NCBI GenBank assembly: GCA_019722365.1
Contig: JADFUC010000398.1
Coordinates: 62,001-126,000, forward strand
Direction of reading: 5' to 3'
DNA length: 64,000 bases
DNA from: Lithospermum erythrorhizon
Lineage: Eukaryota; Streptophyta; Magnoliopsida; Boraginales; Boraginaceae
Positions 1 to 11,161 of this stretch are shown one piece after another. The translations under genes were made by a program, and so were the position numbers. Position 1 is the first letter of the stretch; each line of letters opens with the position of its first letter. A model generated the notes under the pieces. That model saw nothing but the letters and a program-made list of their open reading frames with translations, was not told the origin of the DNA and did no database searches.

Positions 1-1672
1 AGGCCAAGGGCGTTGGTGATGTAAATGGACAATTTTGCTCTCTTTAATGAAACTGTCTAACTACTATACTTGCAACAGGTGGAGGGGCAAATACTATTTC
101 ACACCCTATACTTTAGTGTTGTGGACAAATAAATATTTTATCATGACTAAAGCAGCATATTGCTTAATATAGTCATTTCTACCAATTAAAAAATTCCAAA
201 GGTGATGAGAAAAGTGCCTGTACACTACAGATAAGTACCGCCTCGAGTGAAAGCTCGTGAGTCACATTTTAGACAATAAAAAATAAGATGCGCCACATGT
301 ATTATTAAAACGATAAGACAGCGCCACCACCAAGCCTTATTTAAATCGATGATGCTTAAGGTTACTAGGAACAACTATAAATTTCGTGCTTCTTTAAGAG
401 TGAGCTTAAGTTTAGATAGATGAATTGCCTATATTGGCTACGAACACAAAATAATTGCAAGAGGAAATCCGAATTGCTTAATTTCTTCAAACCATTGCAA
501 CAAATGCTCTGTGTGAAGCCAATGGCTGCCGTTCTAAGGACAAGCGTAGAGTTTTTCGTAACTCCAGCCTCGAGCCTCAATCAAAATACTACCCTCGGCT
601 CGCTCGATCTATATGAAGTTTCCAGCTACGAAATGCCCAAATTTCTGCTTATAATGAAATTATTATATACTCTCTCTATCCCAATTTATTTAATCATATA
701 AAGAAACGTTCACAATTTCCTTTTACTCGATCATACTTCGAAATTCAATGCAATTTTATCTTGATTTTTCCACTTTTATTCCTTAATAAAGTATTTTTGT
801 TCTCATGATTAATTAAAATATTTTTGATAAAGCATCTTTTGTAGTGATATTAAGTAATATTAATCAAACCCCTTAATAAAAGATTTTTACCTCCGCGATC
901 AAGAAATCGTCCGGCGGAAAGATTAAAGATCAATTTTGTTATAATTTTAGCGATGATTTAAATTTATTATCGCTTAATTCAATGCCATTGCTATGATAAA
1001 TTATTTTCATTACATCTGGGCCACACGTCAATATCTAATTTATCAATCGACAATTAACGCTCATCTCTATTATTTTTTTCACTTTATCCCTTTAAAATTT
1101 AAAATTTCGACTAAGTGAGCTACTGAGCTCGAGCTGTTTCGCTCTACCGCGAGCCAATAATCTATTTAGCGAGCAAAAATTCTCACTGGGTTTCTACTGG
1201 GCTCAAGCACTTAGACAAAGTCAGTATACGCTTCCCAATATTTTTAGAACAATCTAGGCATCTTTTCCATTAACCGCATATTTCGGTTTTTTCTCGTAAC
1301 GTCGGTTTTCTAAGCTTCGATATTATTATAAATGTAGCCGATAATGCCTAAATTCGTCAATTTAAAAATCAAGTAAAAACGGTCCAAATCGAATCATTTC
1401 ATATCCCTAACTGGAATGTTAATCGATCATTTTACCCGCAGCATTGCTTGGGAATTCCATGAAAAGAGCGAAGCCAAAGCGACGCGAAATTGATGAAGCC
1501 AAGCTTCCTCCTACCAATATTACTCCTTTGGCCGAATATCTATGTCCGATCCATTGGGTATGGGAGAGTAACGTGGTAGGGCCTACGTAGTGAAGCAAAA
1601 GAGGTAGACAATGCGAGTAGTACATCCCCACCTGCATCTACGCTGCCCTCTCTCCCACACAATATCCTGAAA
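1..1672. other. Intergenic DNA, no gene seen
   Basis: AT-rich sequence. Two overlapping ORFs on opposite strands near 365-701 and a minus ORF at 1419-1637 are short, match no family I know, and show no codon or splice context. The last 100 bases may hold the old promoter of the pseudouridine synthase pseudogene that starts at 1673, but no clear TATA box is visible. Confidence 0.5.
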
Positions 1673-2503
1673 ATGTCCATAGAGACCAACACAAATTCAC
1701 CCCAAAACGACCCAAATCCATTAGAAAACTACCCACCTCTCTCTCCCCACTGCTACCTCTCATATCAAAAAGACCTTGGAACTAACAGCCTTAACGGCCT
1801 CCTCAAAGTCGTCCCTTTCAAGTTTTCCAAAAACGATGCTCTTTCCAAGACCAATGGCTAATCGCTGTTAATAAACCCTCAAGGTGTTTAACTCCATCTT
1901 GCTAATAGACTTGATCGCACACAAGTGGCGTTACCATCACATGAAGTCCCACAAAGTTAAAAAAAGCCTCCAAGCTCGCTGTGAAAGCATTTACTGACCA
2001 CAAGATCAGGAAGACTTATGTTGCTTTCTGCACTGGTCCAGCTCCACAATGGAAAAACATCACTGTTAGGTCGGGTCATGGACGTTCAAAATTCGGTGCA
2101 TGGCGCGTTTATGGGGTATCTGATGTGGGTCGGGTATTACCTGGTGGTTCTTTTGTCAGAGACATGGAAACTTCGTTTGAAGTATTGTCTATAAATGGAC
2201 AAAGGTGCATTCCGGAGTGTCCTGGCTCTGAAAAGTCTACTATAGACTGTAATTCGAGAAGAGATGAAATACTAGTACGAGCATACCCGCGCAGTGGGAG
2301 GACACATCAAATTCGGTTACACTGCCAGTATCTCGGTATTCCTATAAGAGGGGATGTCAAGTATGAAGGTGTCTATGAGTTTGATGGAAAAAGATATGAA
2401 GGTCATCAGCTTCATGCGGAAAGCTTGTCTTTTGAGCATCCCATGACTGCACAACCTCTTTCTTATTCACTCTTACCGCTCGTGGGCTTCCTATGCAGTC
2501 TAA
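1673..2503 (+). pseudogene. RluA-family RNA pseudouridine synthase, plant RPS1-like, broken
   Basis: The family converts uridine to pseudouridine in structured RNA, using an aspartate in an HRLDR-TSG type motif. Here the reading frame is split. 1673-1861 gives an N-terminal piece (MSIETNTNSPQNDPN...). A shifted frame near 1853-1890 reads WLIAVNKP, the usual family motif before the catalytic loop. About 1891-1920 reads HLANRLDR, and then TSGVTI follows after a 3-base loss. KSHKV appears in yet another frame. From 1981 a long open frame gives KAFTDHKIRKTYVA, then the conserved YPRSGRTHQIRLHC block and GHQLHAESLSFEHP. A last shift near 2460 yields SWASYAV and a stop at 2501-2503. About 25 residues between VNKP and HLANRLDR are missing, so sequencing error alone is unlikely to explain it. 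Family assignment is strong. Loss of function is inferred from several frameshifts plus the deletion. No introns are seen. Confidence 0.8.
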
Positions 2504-3559
2504 GCTATTCCTATGATATCATTGTCATATCCACCGGAAGCTTTTGCTGCATATGATAGTGTTGATAGTGTTTTTGACATTCTTATAGAAAGATACAAAT
2601 GCTTCTCATCTCTGTTATTATTGATTATTGATAAAAACTGTGGTAAATTTTTTGTTTTAGTTGTAGCTCTTATAAATAAAACGTACAACTAATTGTTCTT
2701 GTTATTGATAACTGTTGCTTTAATTCAGGACTAATTTCTTGGAGTCATCTTCTATGTCTTATGTAGTAGTTGTTGAGTATGTTCTCAATAACGTCCCGGT
2801 TCCTCAGCTACTGAGATAAATATATGAATCGTTTCCCAGATGTACACCCAATGTCCTCTTAGATCTAGTCAAAGTGAATAATGTGCATGTAGTCAGACAG
2901 GAAACGGGGTTTTGTACAAAACGAAGGAGGAGGGAATGAAATCAAGCAGTAAAGGGACTGCTATGCTACTTGGGTTACGAGAACGGTAATCTGCTACTGC
3001 TCATTAACGATACTGGCTCATTAACGTTTATTAATATTCATAGTGCATTTAAATTTCAACGTAAATTCTAGATAATATTACTAAATGCATTCATCTCTAA
3101 CCATTCTAAGCATTGCATAAAATAAACAATTCAAAAAAAAAAAAACATCAAAATTATTTTATTCGCTTAATTAAAATGCGATCAAATTTTCAAGTAAACA
3201 AGTCAAGTACGCATTACTTAAAGTTCAAAATATGCTTATATAATTGACACAATGATTTTTTTATTTGATAAAACTAGACATATTACTCCAAAACGTACTC
3301 AAAGAAGAAAATATATCAAAAAATTCAAGATAATTGTGATTACTATTAAATCTAACCATTAACGAAGCCCAAAAAGCCTAATCTAACCGTAACTTTCCAA
3401 TGCAAGCTTATCGCCTTATTAGATAATTGAAGTGACTTATTGTGATCTGATCCTTGTGTGATTGAATTAATTTATTCTACTTGCTTTCAGGAACAAGATT
3501 TTGAAAATGACTCAAATTGAAGTGAGTCATATCAAATTGTCAAGAAGAATATTACTTTG
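2504..3559. other. Intergenic DNA, no gene seen
   Basis: AT-rich sequence with a poly(A) run near 3133-3146. A weak minus ORF at 2500-2688 overlaps the pseudogene end and has no recognisable domain. Nothing else is supported. Confidence 0.45.
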
Positions 3560-4345
3560 AGTTCATGAAACAAAAAGCAGGGGTTGATACAGTGGAGTAT
3601 AACCTCGTTTACAAACAAGAGAACAAGATAGAAACCTTCTGTATTTGTTTAAATATCTCTTGGTGTTTGTATAATTGCATATGGCTATGCAATGATAATA
3701 TTGATCGTTGAACATTCATCATGTATTTTTACCTGTAATCATAATTAAAGCGCTATGTATGCCATGTATTCATCATGTATTTTATGTGTAATCATAATAT
3801 TGATTGTTTAAATATCTCTTTGACGCCGACGAAGAGATTGCTTGGACAAGCTTTTTCAATATCGATTGCCATAACAGCTTGGTACGCAACACATTACCAC
3901 GTAGATATCTACGACCAAGTGTCAAAACAAGAAGCGCGGGCTTCTCACGCCTCGCCTCAAGATGCATCTGGATTGCAGTATATAAAGTATAAAAGAATAG
4001 GTGATATATGAAGATTTCGAAGCATTTTCTCCTCAAGATCGTTGCTTTTTAATTTTATCAAGGCACGCAACACATTACCATGTATTTTCCTCAAGGCGTG
4101 GATCTCAAATCAAAGCATCTTACCATATCAGTTAATTTTAAAACCTCTACAAAGACCTACACTATATAAAAGTGCGTTGATTTCAAGAATGAAAACCACC
4201 AAACAGCTTTTATTACAACGAAACATTCTTGCATCGGACAGAGACAAAGTTTTATTCATATTTTGTGTAGGCTTTCCACTTGCAGTTGTAGCCAAGCCTT
4301 CAATCTTCTAACCAATTCTATTTATCGCTTTAACACTCCGCTGTA
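3560..4345 (+). mobile_element. Probable 5' LTR of a SIRE-like Ty1-copia element
   Basis: A TATA box (CTATATAAAAG, about 4162-4172) is followed by about 175 bases of leader. A primer-binding-like sequence then reads ATCATCAGAGCTTCA near 4349-4363, close to the TGGTATCAGAGC type complement of initiator Met tRNA that copia elements use. Copia gag/pol remnants follow in the same orientation. The left edge is not defined; 3560 is approximate. Inside are two direct duplications: ATTCATCATGTATTT with its flank at about 3713-3744 and 3768-3799, and CGCAACACATTACCA at about 3885 and 4066. Confidence 0.5.
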
Positions 4346-6335
4346 ATAATCATCAGAGCTTCATCGAATTAAGAAGTCAAACACCGAGAGTGTCGACAAA
4401 GGGGTAATAAGCATAGCTTATCCTACAGCCTGGGCGCATCGTGCCAGTAATTAAGGAAACGATACAGCTGCACGCGGTTTTGGACATTCAAGTTCAATGT
4501 GCATATCAAGAAACGTACTTCAAAAGTTATTACACCACTCATTCCGAATTTAAGACTCTGATGACGAGGGAAGGAAGAAATGGACAAACACATTTGTTGC
4601 CTTCACTGCAATAAAATTCATATAATGAAGTTATGTAACCAATTGCTGAGTCACATTCACCTCGACAACATCGCTGGATTTAATGGGTGGATCCGATCGA
4701 GGAAAGAATTAATACCAATTACAAAAAATGCTTTTTCAAAAATGGATTAAGTTAACTCAAATGTATTCTTCTGTGGAAGGTGAAAAGAAACAGTTGATCA
4801 TGGTAAATATGGGACTTACCAAGATGATTAAAGATCAAAAGATTGAGATTCGAATTCTAGAGGGAAGAATTCAAACTATGACAAGACGTATCAAGATGAT
4901 GAATTCTAGCACTCACATTCTTGACCTAAATTCGGAAAAAGGGAAAAGGAACGCCATTCCAACTCCTGAATCGATGTACCAGCAGAGGGCCGCATCTAGG
5001 TCCGCCTACAACTTGGGTCAAGTCAACAACGTAACGTGCACTCCTAATTTTGAAAAGAGAACTATAATCACTACCGCCAAAGAAAGTGGTTAAGAAGCAT
5101 TTAATCGGGGCGCGTCATTATCAGAAAAAAGAGGCCATATACCATACTGCTACAAAATATACGGTGTAGGTCAATAGAAAGATACTTATCCAAGATGCAA
5201 ATGAAGTTAAGAAAGAACTACAAGATCGAAAGCAACGTAGTGTTTACCTCAAAGCAATCGTGACGGGCGGACGGTATTTCGATAAGGACGCTCCGCACAT
5301 ATGGCAGTTAAACAAATCTTACTTGAGTAAACTAGAGAAGCTATAAGGAGACTGTGTCACTTTTGGAGGGGGAGCAAAAATGAAAATCACGTGAACAAGT
5401 CGCCTTTAAAGCGGATTTCGATTGCCAAAACTGAAGAATGTGTTATTAGTTGATGGTTTAACAGTCAATCTCATCAGCATCAACCAACTTTGTGATGAAG
5501 GAATGAAGGTTGTCTTTACTAAGGATGACAAGCAAGGGTTAGCACACCGAATCGGGCACAATGAAAGGTACTAGGTCTCCTGACAACTGTTATCTTTGGA
5601 CTCCACATAGGGCCATGTCTTGCAAAACAGATGAAGATGTCGACCGCACAAAAAAAGTTGGCATACTATTCACCGAATATTCAACAACTCATCTCTGAAC
5701 AAGCTGTAATAGGTCTTCCAAAACTGAATATTAAGGAAAAGACGACGGTGAATGTTAAATCGTGAAAAGAAACCAAGCGCTGCCTCCACCACCGTTACAA
5801 CAAAGCGGTCACAACCGTAATACTAACTATCGCGACAATTTTACTGACGGAGCCAACGCAAGTTGGAAAGCATGTGGGGGAAAGAAGATATCTATGTCCG
5901 CGCTGATGATTTCAGATACAATAATGGGTTGAATTTCCTCGTGAGAAAATCGATATATCTTTGAAGTATTTCAAAAGTTTCACACAGCTTGCATGTGGAA
6001 AAAAGAACTCACCATCACTCCACTGGGAGCTTATCACGTGGAGCACTTGAAAATTTAATTCATCGACTTCCTCGAAACTCGTATGAATCGTTGACTTTAA
6101 AACTCGTATGAATCGTATTACGAAGTTTTCAAATTTCCATCACTCCTCAAAGAAATGGCATTGGCTGAAAAGGGAAGAATAAGACTATACAAGAAATGAC
6201 CGCACTATCTCCATGCCAAGTTAAGCTTCCGTAGATTTCGGGGCGTAAATGCTAACACTCGCATGCCATATTCACAATCGAATCACTTTTCGACCAGGAA
6301 CAAACAACACCACGTATGAAATATGGAGGGGGAGT
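4346..6335 (+). mobile_element. Ty1-copia (SIRE/Maximus-like) gag to integrase, decayed
   Basis: Copia polyprotein pieces occur in order, broken by frameshifts. 4728-5093 is an open frame of 121 aa with the coiled-coil gag segment seen before the zinc knuckle in SIRE-type elements. A degraded CCHC knuckle (KKGHI-type) lies near 5110-5160. The aspartic protease region follows (a degraded FDSGCSRHMTG-like stretch near 5276-5300, then NKSYLSKLEKL and CVTFGGGAK to about 5385). LPKLKNVLLVDGLTVNLISI sits at about 5420-5480. The integrase motif TPQ-NGIAE-K appears near 6139-6190, and the RITFRPGTNNTTYEIWRG block at about 6280-6335. Much of gag and the middle of integrase is missing. The element is cut at about 6335 by a gypsy LTR and resumes at 8810. 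Confidence 0.8.
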
Positions 6336-8809
6336 CTAACGACCATCTCAAAGCGGGTCGCCCGAGGTTAATCGCCATCAACCCCAACATCAGAGTCACC
6401 ATACAACCTGGACCAAAAGAATGTAGGAAAAATACGACATGACTATGTCTAGGTGGTGATCTAAGACAACAACACATATTACATTTCAAGATTCATCAAT
6501 TACTACAACCATATACAACACAAATACATTCTTTACACAACACAAGTGAACACACCGAAGCACTATCAGCACTGGCTGGTGATATCCCAACTTCACCCAA
6601 ATCTCGAATCACGATTTGCTCGCTCCCCACCCCACAACCGACGTTGTAACGTTGACTTTCCTCGAACAACAAACAACAATCGGTGGCCCCCAAACACGTG
6701 GACGAAGCTGGTGCCTCAACGAATACTCATAACAAGTCATACTCAACCACACATATATAAACATGTAATATCGCATCTTCGTTATCATTACTTTCATTAT
6801 ACCTTATCATAATTATTCATCTCATTAGTCAGCCTTCATATGATCCTCATAATTTAACATCTCCAATTTATTTACTAATGCATTCTTTCCTAAAATTAAT
6901 TCATTTTATATTAGCTCCCATTATAATATCAATAACGCAAAGATAATATACTATCATCTACAAAATCAAGAACTCCAAATATATATCACATGTTAACAAC
7001 AACTCTATTCCAACCCCCCCCTTATTAGAGTCTACACCACCCTAATGGGAGTGAAACTCCATGTCACTGTCAGCTCTGCCACCAAGCGGCATTTGACCAA
7101 CAAAATATAACTCTCCCGCTTACTTACACCAAGTAGCTCTTATAATCGCAGCACCATTGGGCCCTGGCAGCCCTCTATTGTAGTCTACACTTCACCCCTA
7201 ATGTAGAACAACAACATCATACAACACCTCAACCCCAAAGCCACCGGCAGCAGGAAGTCCACCAAACCGAATGGGAAGTTCACACATAATCACCTATATC
7301 AAATCTCAAAATACCGCATCGTTATAGCAATATCATATGACCGGGCCGATTCCTTTGAATACCGGATTATGTGTCAAGCCGATTCTCGACAAATACCGAA
7401 CATCAGCTTGCCGATTTGCAAATACCCAAGTGATCCTATGGGACCGTTGATTCTCAAGAATACCGGAGATATCACCTCCCAATCACAACACAAATCATAT
7501 CCACTTTCATCATCATTTCATAACATATCATAACATCTTTTATCATTATTTCTCAATGCATATATCTCATCATTTCTCATCACAATATCATCATTCTTTT
7601 CATATATTATTATCAATCATGCCTTCACAGTACAATCGGCCCATTTTAAGATAAGTTTAATATTACCTACTTATTAACATATTAATCCCTTCATAATCTA
7701 ACCACCCTTTATCATCATGTCAGGTATTTTCCTTCACATAACATCATAATTTCTCAACATCTTTATATTCATATCAATATCACAACAATTCATTATTCAA
7801 TATTTTCTATCTCATCTTTTAATGTTATCAACCACCGGATTTTATTCATTTTTAGTCATTATATTATAAATATATGTAACCTCATTTAATGCTTATCAGA
7901 TAACATTAACTTTTTACCCATATATAGTCATATCGTATCATCTCAAATCTATAACATCCTAATATTTCTCAGATCTTAATCTTCAATATATAGTTTCTTC
8001 ATACTACCAATCGCTCAATCAACTCAATACCTCATACTTATACACGCCAGTACCATTATATCATACTCATATAATCAAGCATTACACTTTTACTAATTTT
8101 GTCTTACTGGGCACTTTCATATCTTTACTTCATTAATCATCATATTATTATACTCATAATCTTTTTAATAGTTACAAAAACCCAAATGTACAATACACTT
8201 ATTCATAATGTAGGAAAGATTATGGAATTGTGATATAAGTACCCACCTTTAATGAAGCCAAATATCAACAACTTTATTACTTCAATCACCTATTCAATAT
8301 CAACTTTTTATTCTTGTAACTTGTTAGCAACTTTGGTGATAACGACTATTATAATTACATCAAAAGAAAAGAAAATTTGTAGGAAATAGGAGGAAAACTC
8401 ATGCCCAAAACGGTGAAGAAAGGAAGCAGAGAAAATTTTATATAATAATATTTTAACCTCAAGTAACGTGAAAGCAGTACCAAGTAGCAGAGTTGCTTAA
8501 GCGCATAGGTCAAGCACGACGCCGGGCCGCTTCGCTTCTTAGCCCGTAGGAAAAAGACGAGTCGTGAAGTTAACTACACAATTTGCCGAGTTTGAGTTTG
8601 TTTTTGGCAGAGGCAATACTCACTATTACTCAAATCATAAAGTTCGGGTTATTTCGTGTGGAGGAAACCTAATATTGAATATTTTCATATCTTTGGTATT
8701 GCTTGTTATATTCTCGCTTCGACAGGAACAACCAAGAAAAATTTGACGTTAGTGAGATGGCGGATATTTATCGATATTCCGTAAATGTAGGCCTCGGTAG
8801 TGTATAACA
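6336..8809 (-). mobile_element. Gypsy LTR, copy 1, inserted in the copia element
   Basis: Reading the minus strand, the piece starts TGTTATACACTACCGAGGC (8809 downward) and ends near 6336. Its last 100 bases (a TGGTGACTCTGATG stretch, then ATTAACCTCGGGCGACC) align by eye with the ends of copies 2 (22447-24886) and 3 (45716-47911). Copia coding sequence lies on both sides in one orientation, so this LTR interrupts it. I could not find a clean target duplication, and about 60 codons of copia are absent at the junction. The interior holds imperfect units of about 35 bp (CCGATTC...AATACCGG) at 7340-7470. No coding capacity. Exact ends are uncertain by tens of bases. Confidence 0.65.
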
Positions 8810-9835
8810 AACACACACAATCTATCATGGAATCCATAAATATCAAAGTGGTTGACCAGGATCAACCTCCAGAAGAGGACGAAGAAGAAACCATCACTGT
8901 CAATCCAACTGTCCCTGCCTGTATTCGCTGAACAACAAATTACGAAACAATAACGATGTGTTATAAATCGAACTTGATAGTAATATTAAACCAACCGCAC
9001 GTATTCGTAAGACTCATCCCTGCTAGCAATACTATAATAGAAAGTGTATGTGAGGAGTATGCCTATTAAAAGCAGCGGACAAGTGTGGACTACGTGAAGA
9101 TGGTCGGACTTTGCTTAAACACGCTTCAAATACGAACCAAAGAATGAAAGCGACGCCTCGATGGACGGTAACCTGGATCAACGCACGCAAAGAGAAATTG
9201 CTACAATTTGAAAGCAACGACATGGAACTCCGTACCAAGGCCCGAAGAATACAACGCTATCGGGTACAACCGGATCTTTAAGAACAAACCGATGAACTTG
9301 AAAAATGTCATCGTGAATAAAGCTAGATTAACGGCACAAGTGATATACACAAGCCGAAAGGAATTGATTTCAAGAAACATTTGCACTCAGCGCCTGTAAT
9401 CAATCGACTATTATTAACTCTCGCATGTCTTTTGAAATTTAAGTCAGACAAATGGATGTCAAGATCCGGCTTTTTAAATATAATTGCCTAAGAAGAGATG
9501 CATGTAGAACCTAAAGCGCTGGCGAAACCATCAAAGTCGATCATGTGTACAAACCAAAGAAGGCTCAGATGGCCAAAACAAGCCTCCAAAGAGTACGGGT
9601 ACTTTAAAGGTCGACTGCTTTTGTCGGGAACGGGTACGCTCGGTGGGAGCTGGAGTAGCACTCTTTTCATCAAAAGAGAAAAGAACCAACCGGATGGTTG
9701 CTCGATATATGCATGAAATTGTTGTGAACAAGCGATCCACTCCAGAAATGTATTGCTAAACAAACGAGCCAAATTCGAGACGAGTACGGGTAGAGAACTT
9801 AAGGAAAAAGTTCGATAGTATATTACTCCTCCAAG
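8810..9835 (+). mobile_element. Ty1-copia continuation: integrase tail and reverse transcriptase, decayed
   Basis: 8827-8917 reads MESINIKVVDQDQPPEEDEE in frame, the typical acidic linker after copia integrase. From about 9160 the reverse transcriptase domain is recognisable in shifting frames: LLQFE-ND, then PRPEEYNAIG and FKNK (about 9238-9290), KARL-AQ (about 9320-9345), and later the region of SAFLNG, DHVYKPKKAQMAKTSL (normally KLKKALYGLKQAPRAW) and TLFIKREKNQPDGCSIY (about 9659-9709). The catalytic YVDD-type motif at about 9704-9720 is destroyed. Sequence identity to copia stops near 9835. No 3' LTR is found. Confidence 0.75.
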
Positions 9836-11161
9836 AATATTTAAATGTCATTCTACTAAAAATCAATACGTTTAATCATTACTCTTTAACATACAAAATT
9901 AATGTTTCACATTTTCAATGTTACTTTTGACGATTGCTATTAAATTCAAGAACTAACCAATAATATGGGCTTCAATTAATCGTCATTCTACATTTTTAAT
10001 ACACATTTTAACTAATTTTCATTACTCTTAATTTTCATACAGATACTTCCTGACGACAAAGAACGTCAATTCGAAGGAGTATGCCATAACTTATGCAACA
10101 TTGTTATCACTCGAGAATAGAAGTTTCACCTCCAGAAATCAACGAACCAGTAAATATTATCAATAATTCGGATTATCTGAAATGAGCAAGAGCATAATTT
10201 ATGAATGTGAAATAACTTCTCATCCAACATTTGTTTCTCCAAGAAATTCCTCGCAATACACCTTGGGAACATAAAAAATGAATTGTCAAAATTTTACCTT
10301 TAATATCCCTAGAGAAGTTAAAACTGTAATGAGAAACACAGTCCAATAGCATTTGCAGGCACTCATGATCTCATTAGCAGACTTATTCCATAATTAGGCA
10401 AGTACAACCTTCCAAGGCATGATGATGATAACACTCAATAAATTAGTAGAGAAATATACTTGTTGAGGAGTCTTTGTCAACAAATTCTAATTTTGAGTGC
10501 GAAAGTAAATCACAAACTCCCATTCTTTCTTTCTCTTTACAAAGTACAGGTGGCATAGTGACTCTAATTGTTAATGTTCCACTAAATTACAGCTTTATAG
10601 TTTAAAAAACTAAAATAGAAAAATAAAAAAGGTAACATGCATGGCACCTTTTGTAAGACTAAAAGCCAAGTTGTAACACGAAAGACAAATGAAATAACAC
10701 CCTGATTTAACAGGGAACGAGCAAGAATACCATCTCAGATTATAATTCATAAATAAACCAATTGCAAGGCTAATGATATTCTAAAATTGTTTGGGACTTC
10801 AAATGACAATGCTCGAATATATGATATCTAATTATATGAACTACTCCGTATTTGACAAAAACTTAAAGTTATATGATAAATTATTTATTCAAAAATTAAT
10901 ATTTTTTTTCAATAGCAGGGAGATCCTCCCAATTAAATTGGAATGAAGCTATGGAGGGAGTAGTATTTTTATCTGCCGCAGCTGCCTTGATCCGAAGACC
11001 TTACATCTCCAGTTCGAACTCATATTTACTTCACTTGGTTTCTATAGATATATAAGTTGACTACAACTCTACAAGTAATTGATTTAGAGAACAAAAAGGC
11101 AAAACTGAAAAGACTGTAACAAAGGGGATATGCAAATGATGGCATTATTTATTTCCTGAGT
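9836..11161. other. Intergenic DNA downstream of the cyclophilin-like gene
   Basis: AT-rich and without coding signal. It should hold the 3' untranslated region of the minus-strand gene ending at 11162. The only structured item is the MITE at 10844-10960. Confidence 0.4.
10844..10960. mobile_element. Stowaway-like MITE (about 117 bp)
   Basis: Termini are CTCCGTATTTGAC on the left and GCTATGGAGGGAG on the right, flanked by TA on both sides, as expected for Tc1/mariner-derived Stowaway elements (CTCCCTCCGT-type ends, TA target duplication). The inverted repeat is imperfect. Confidence 0.6.
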
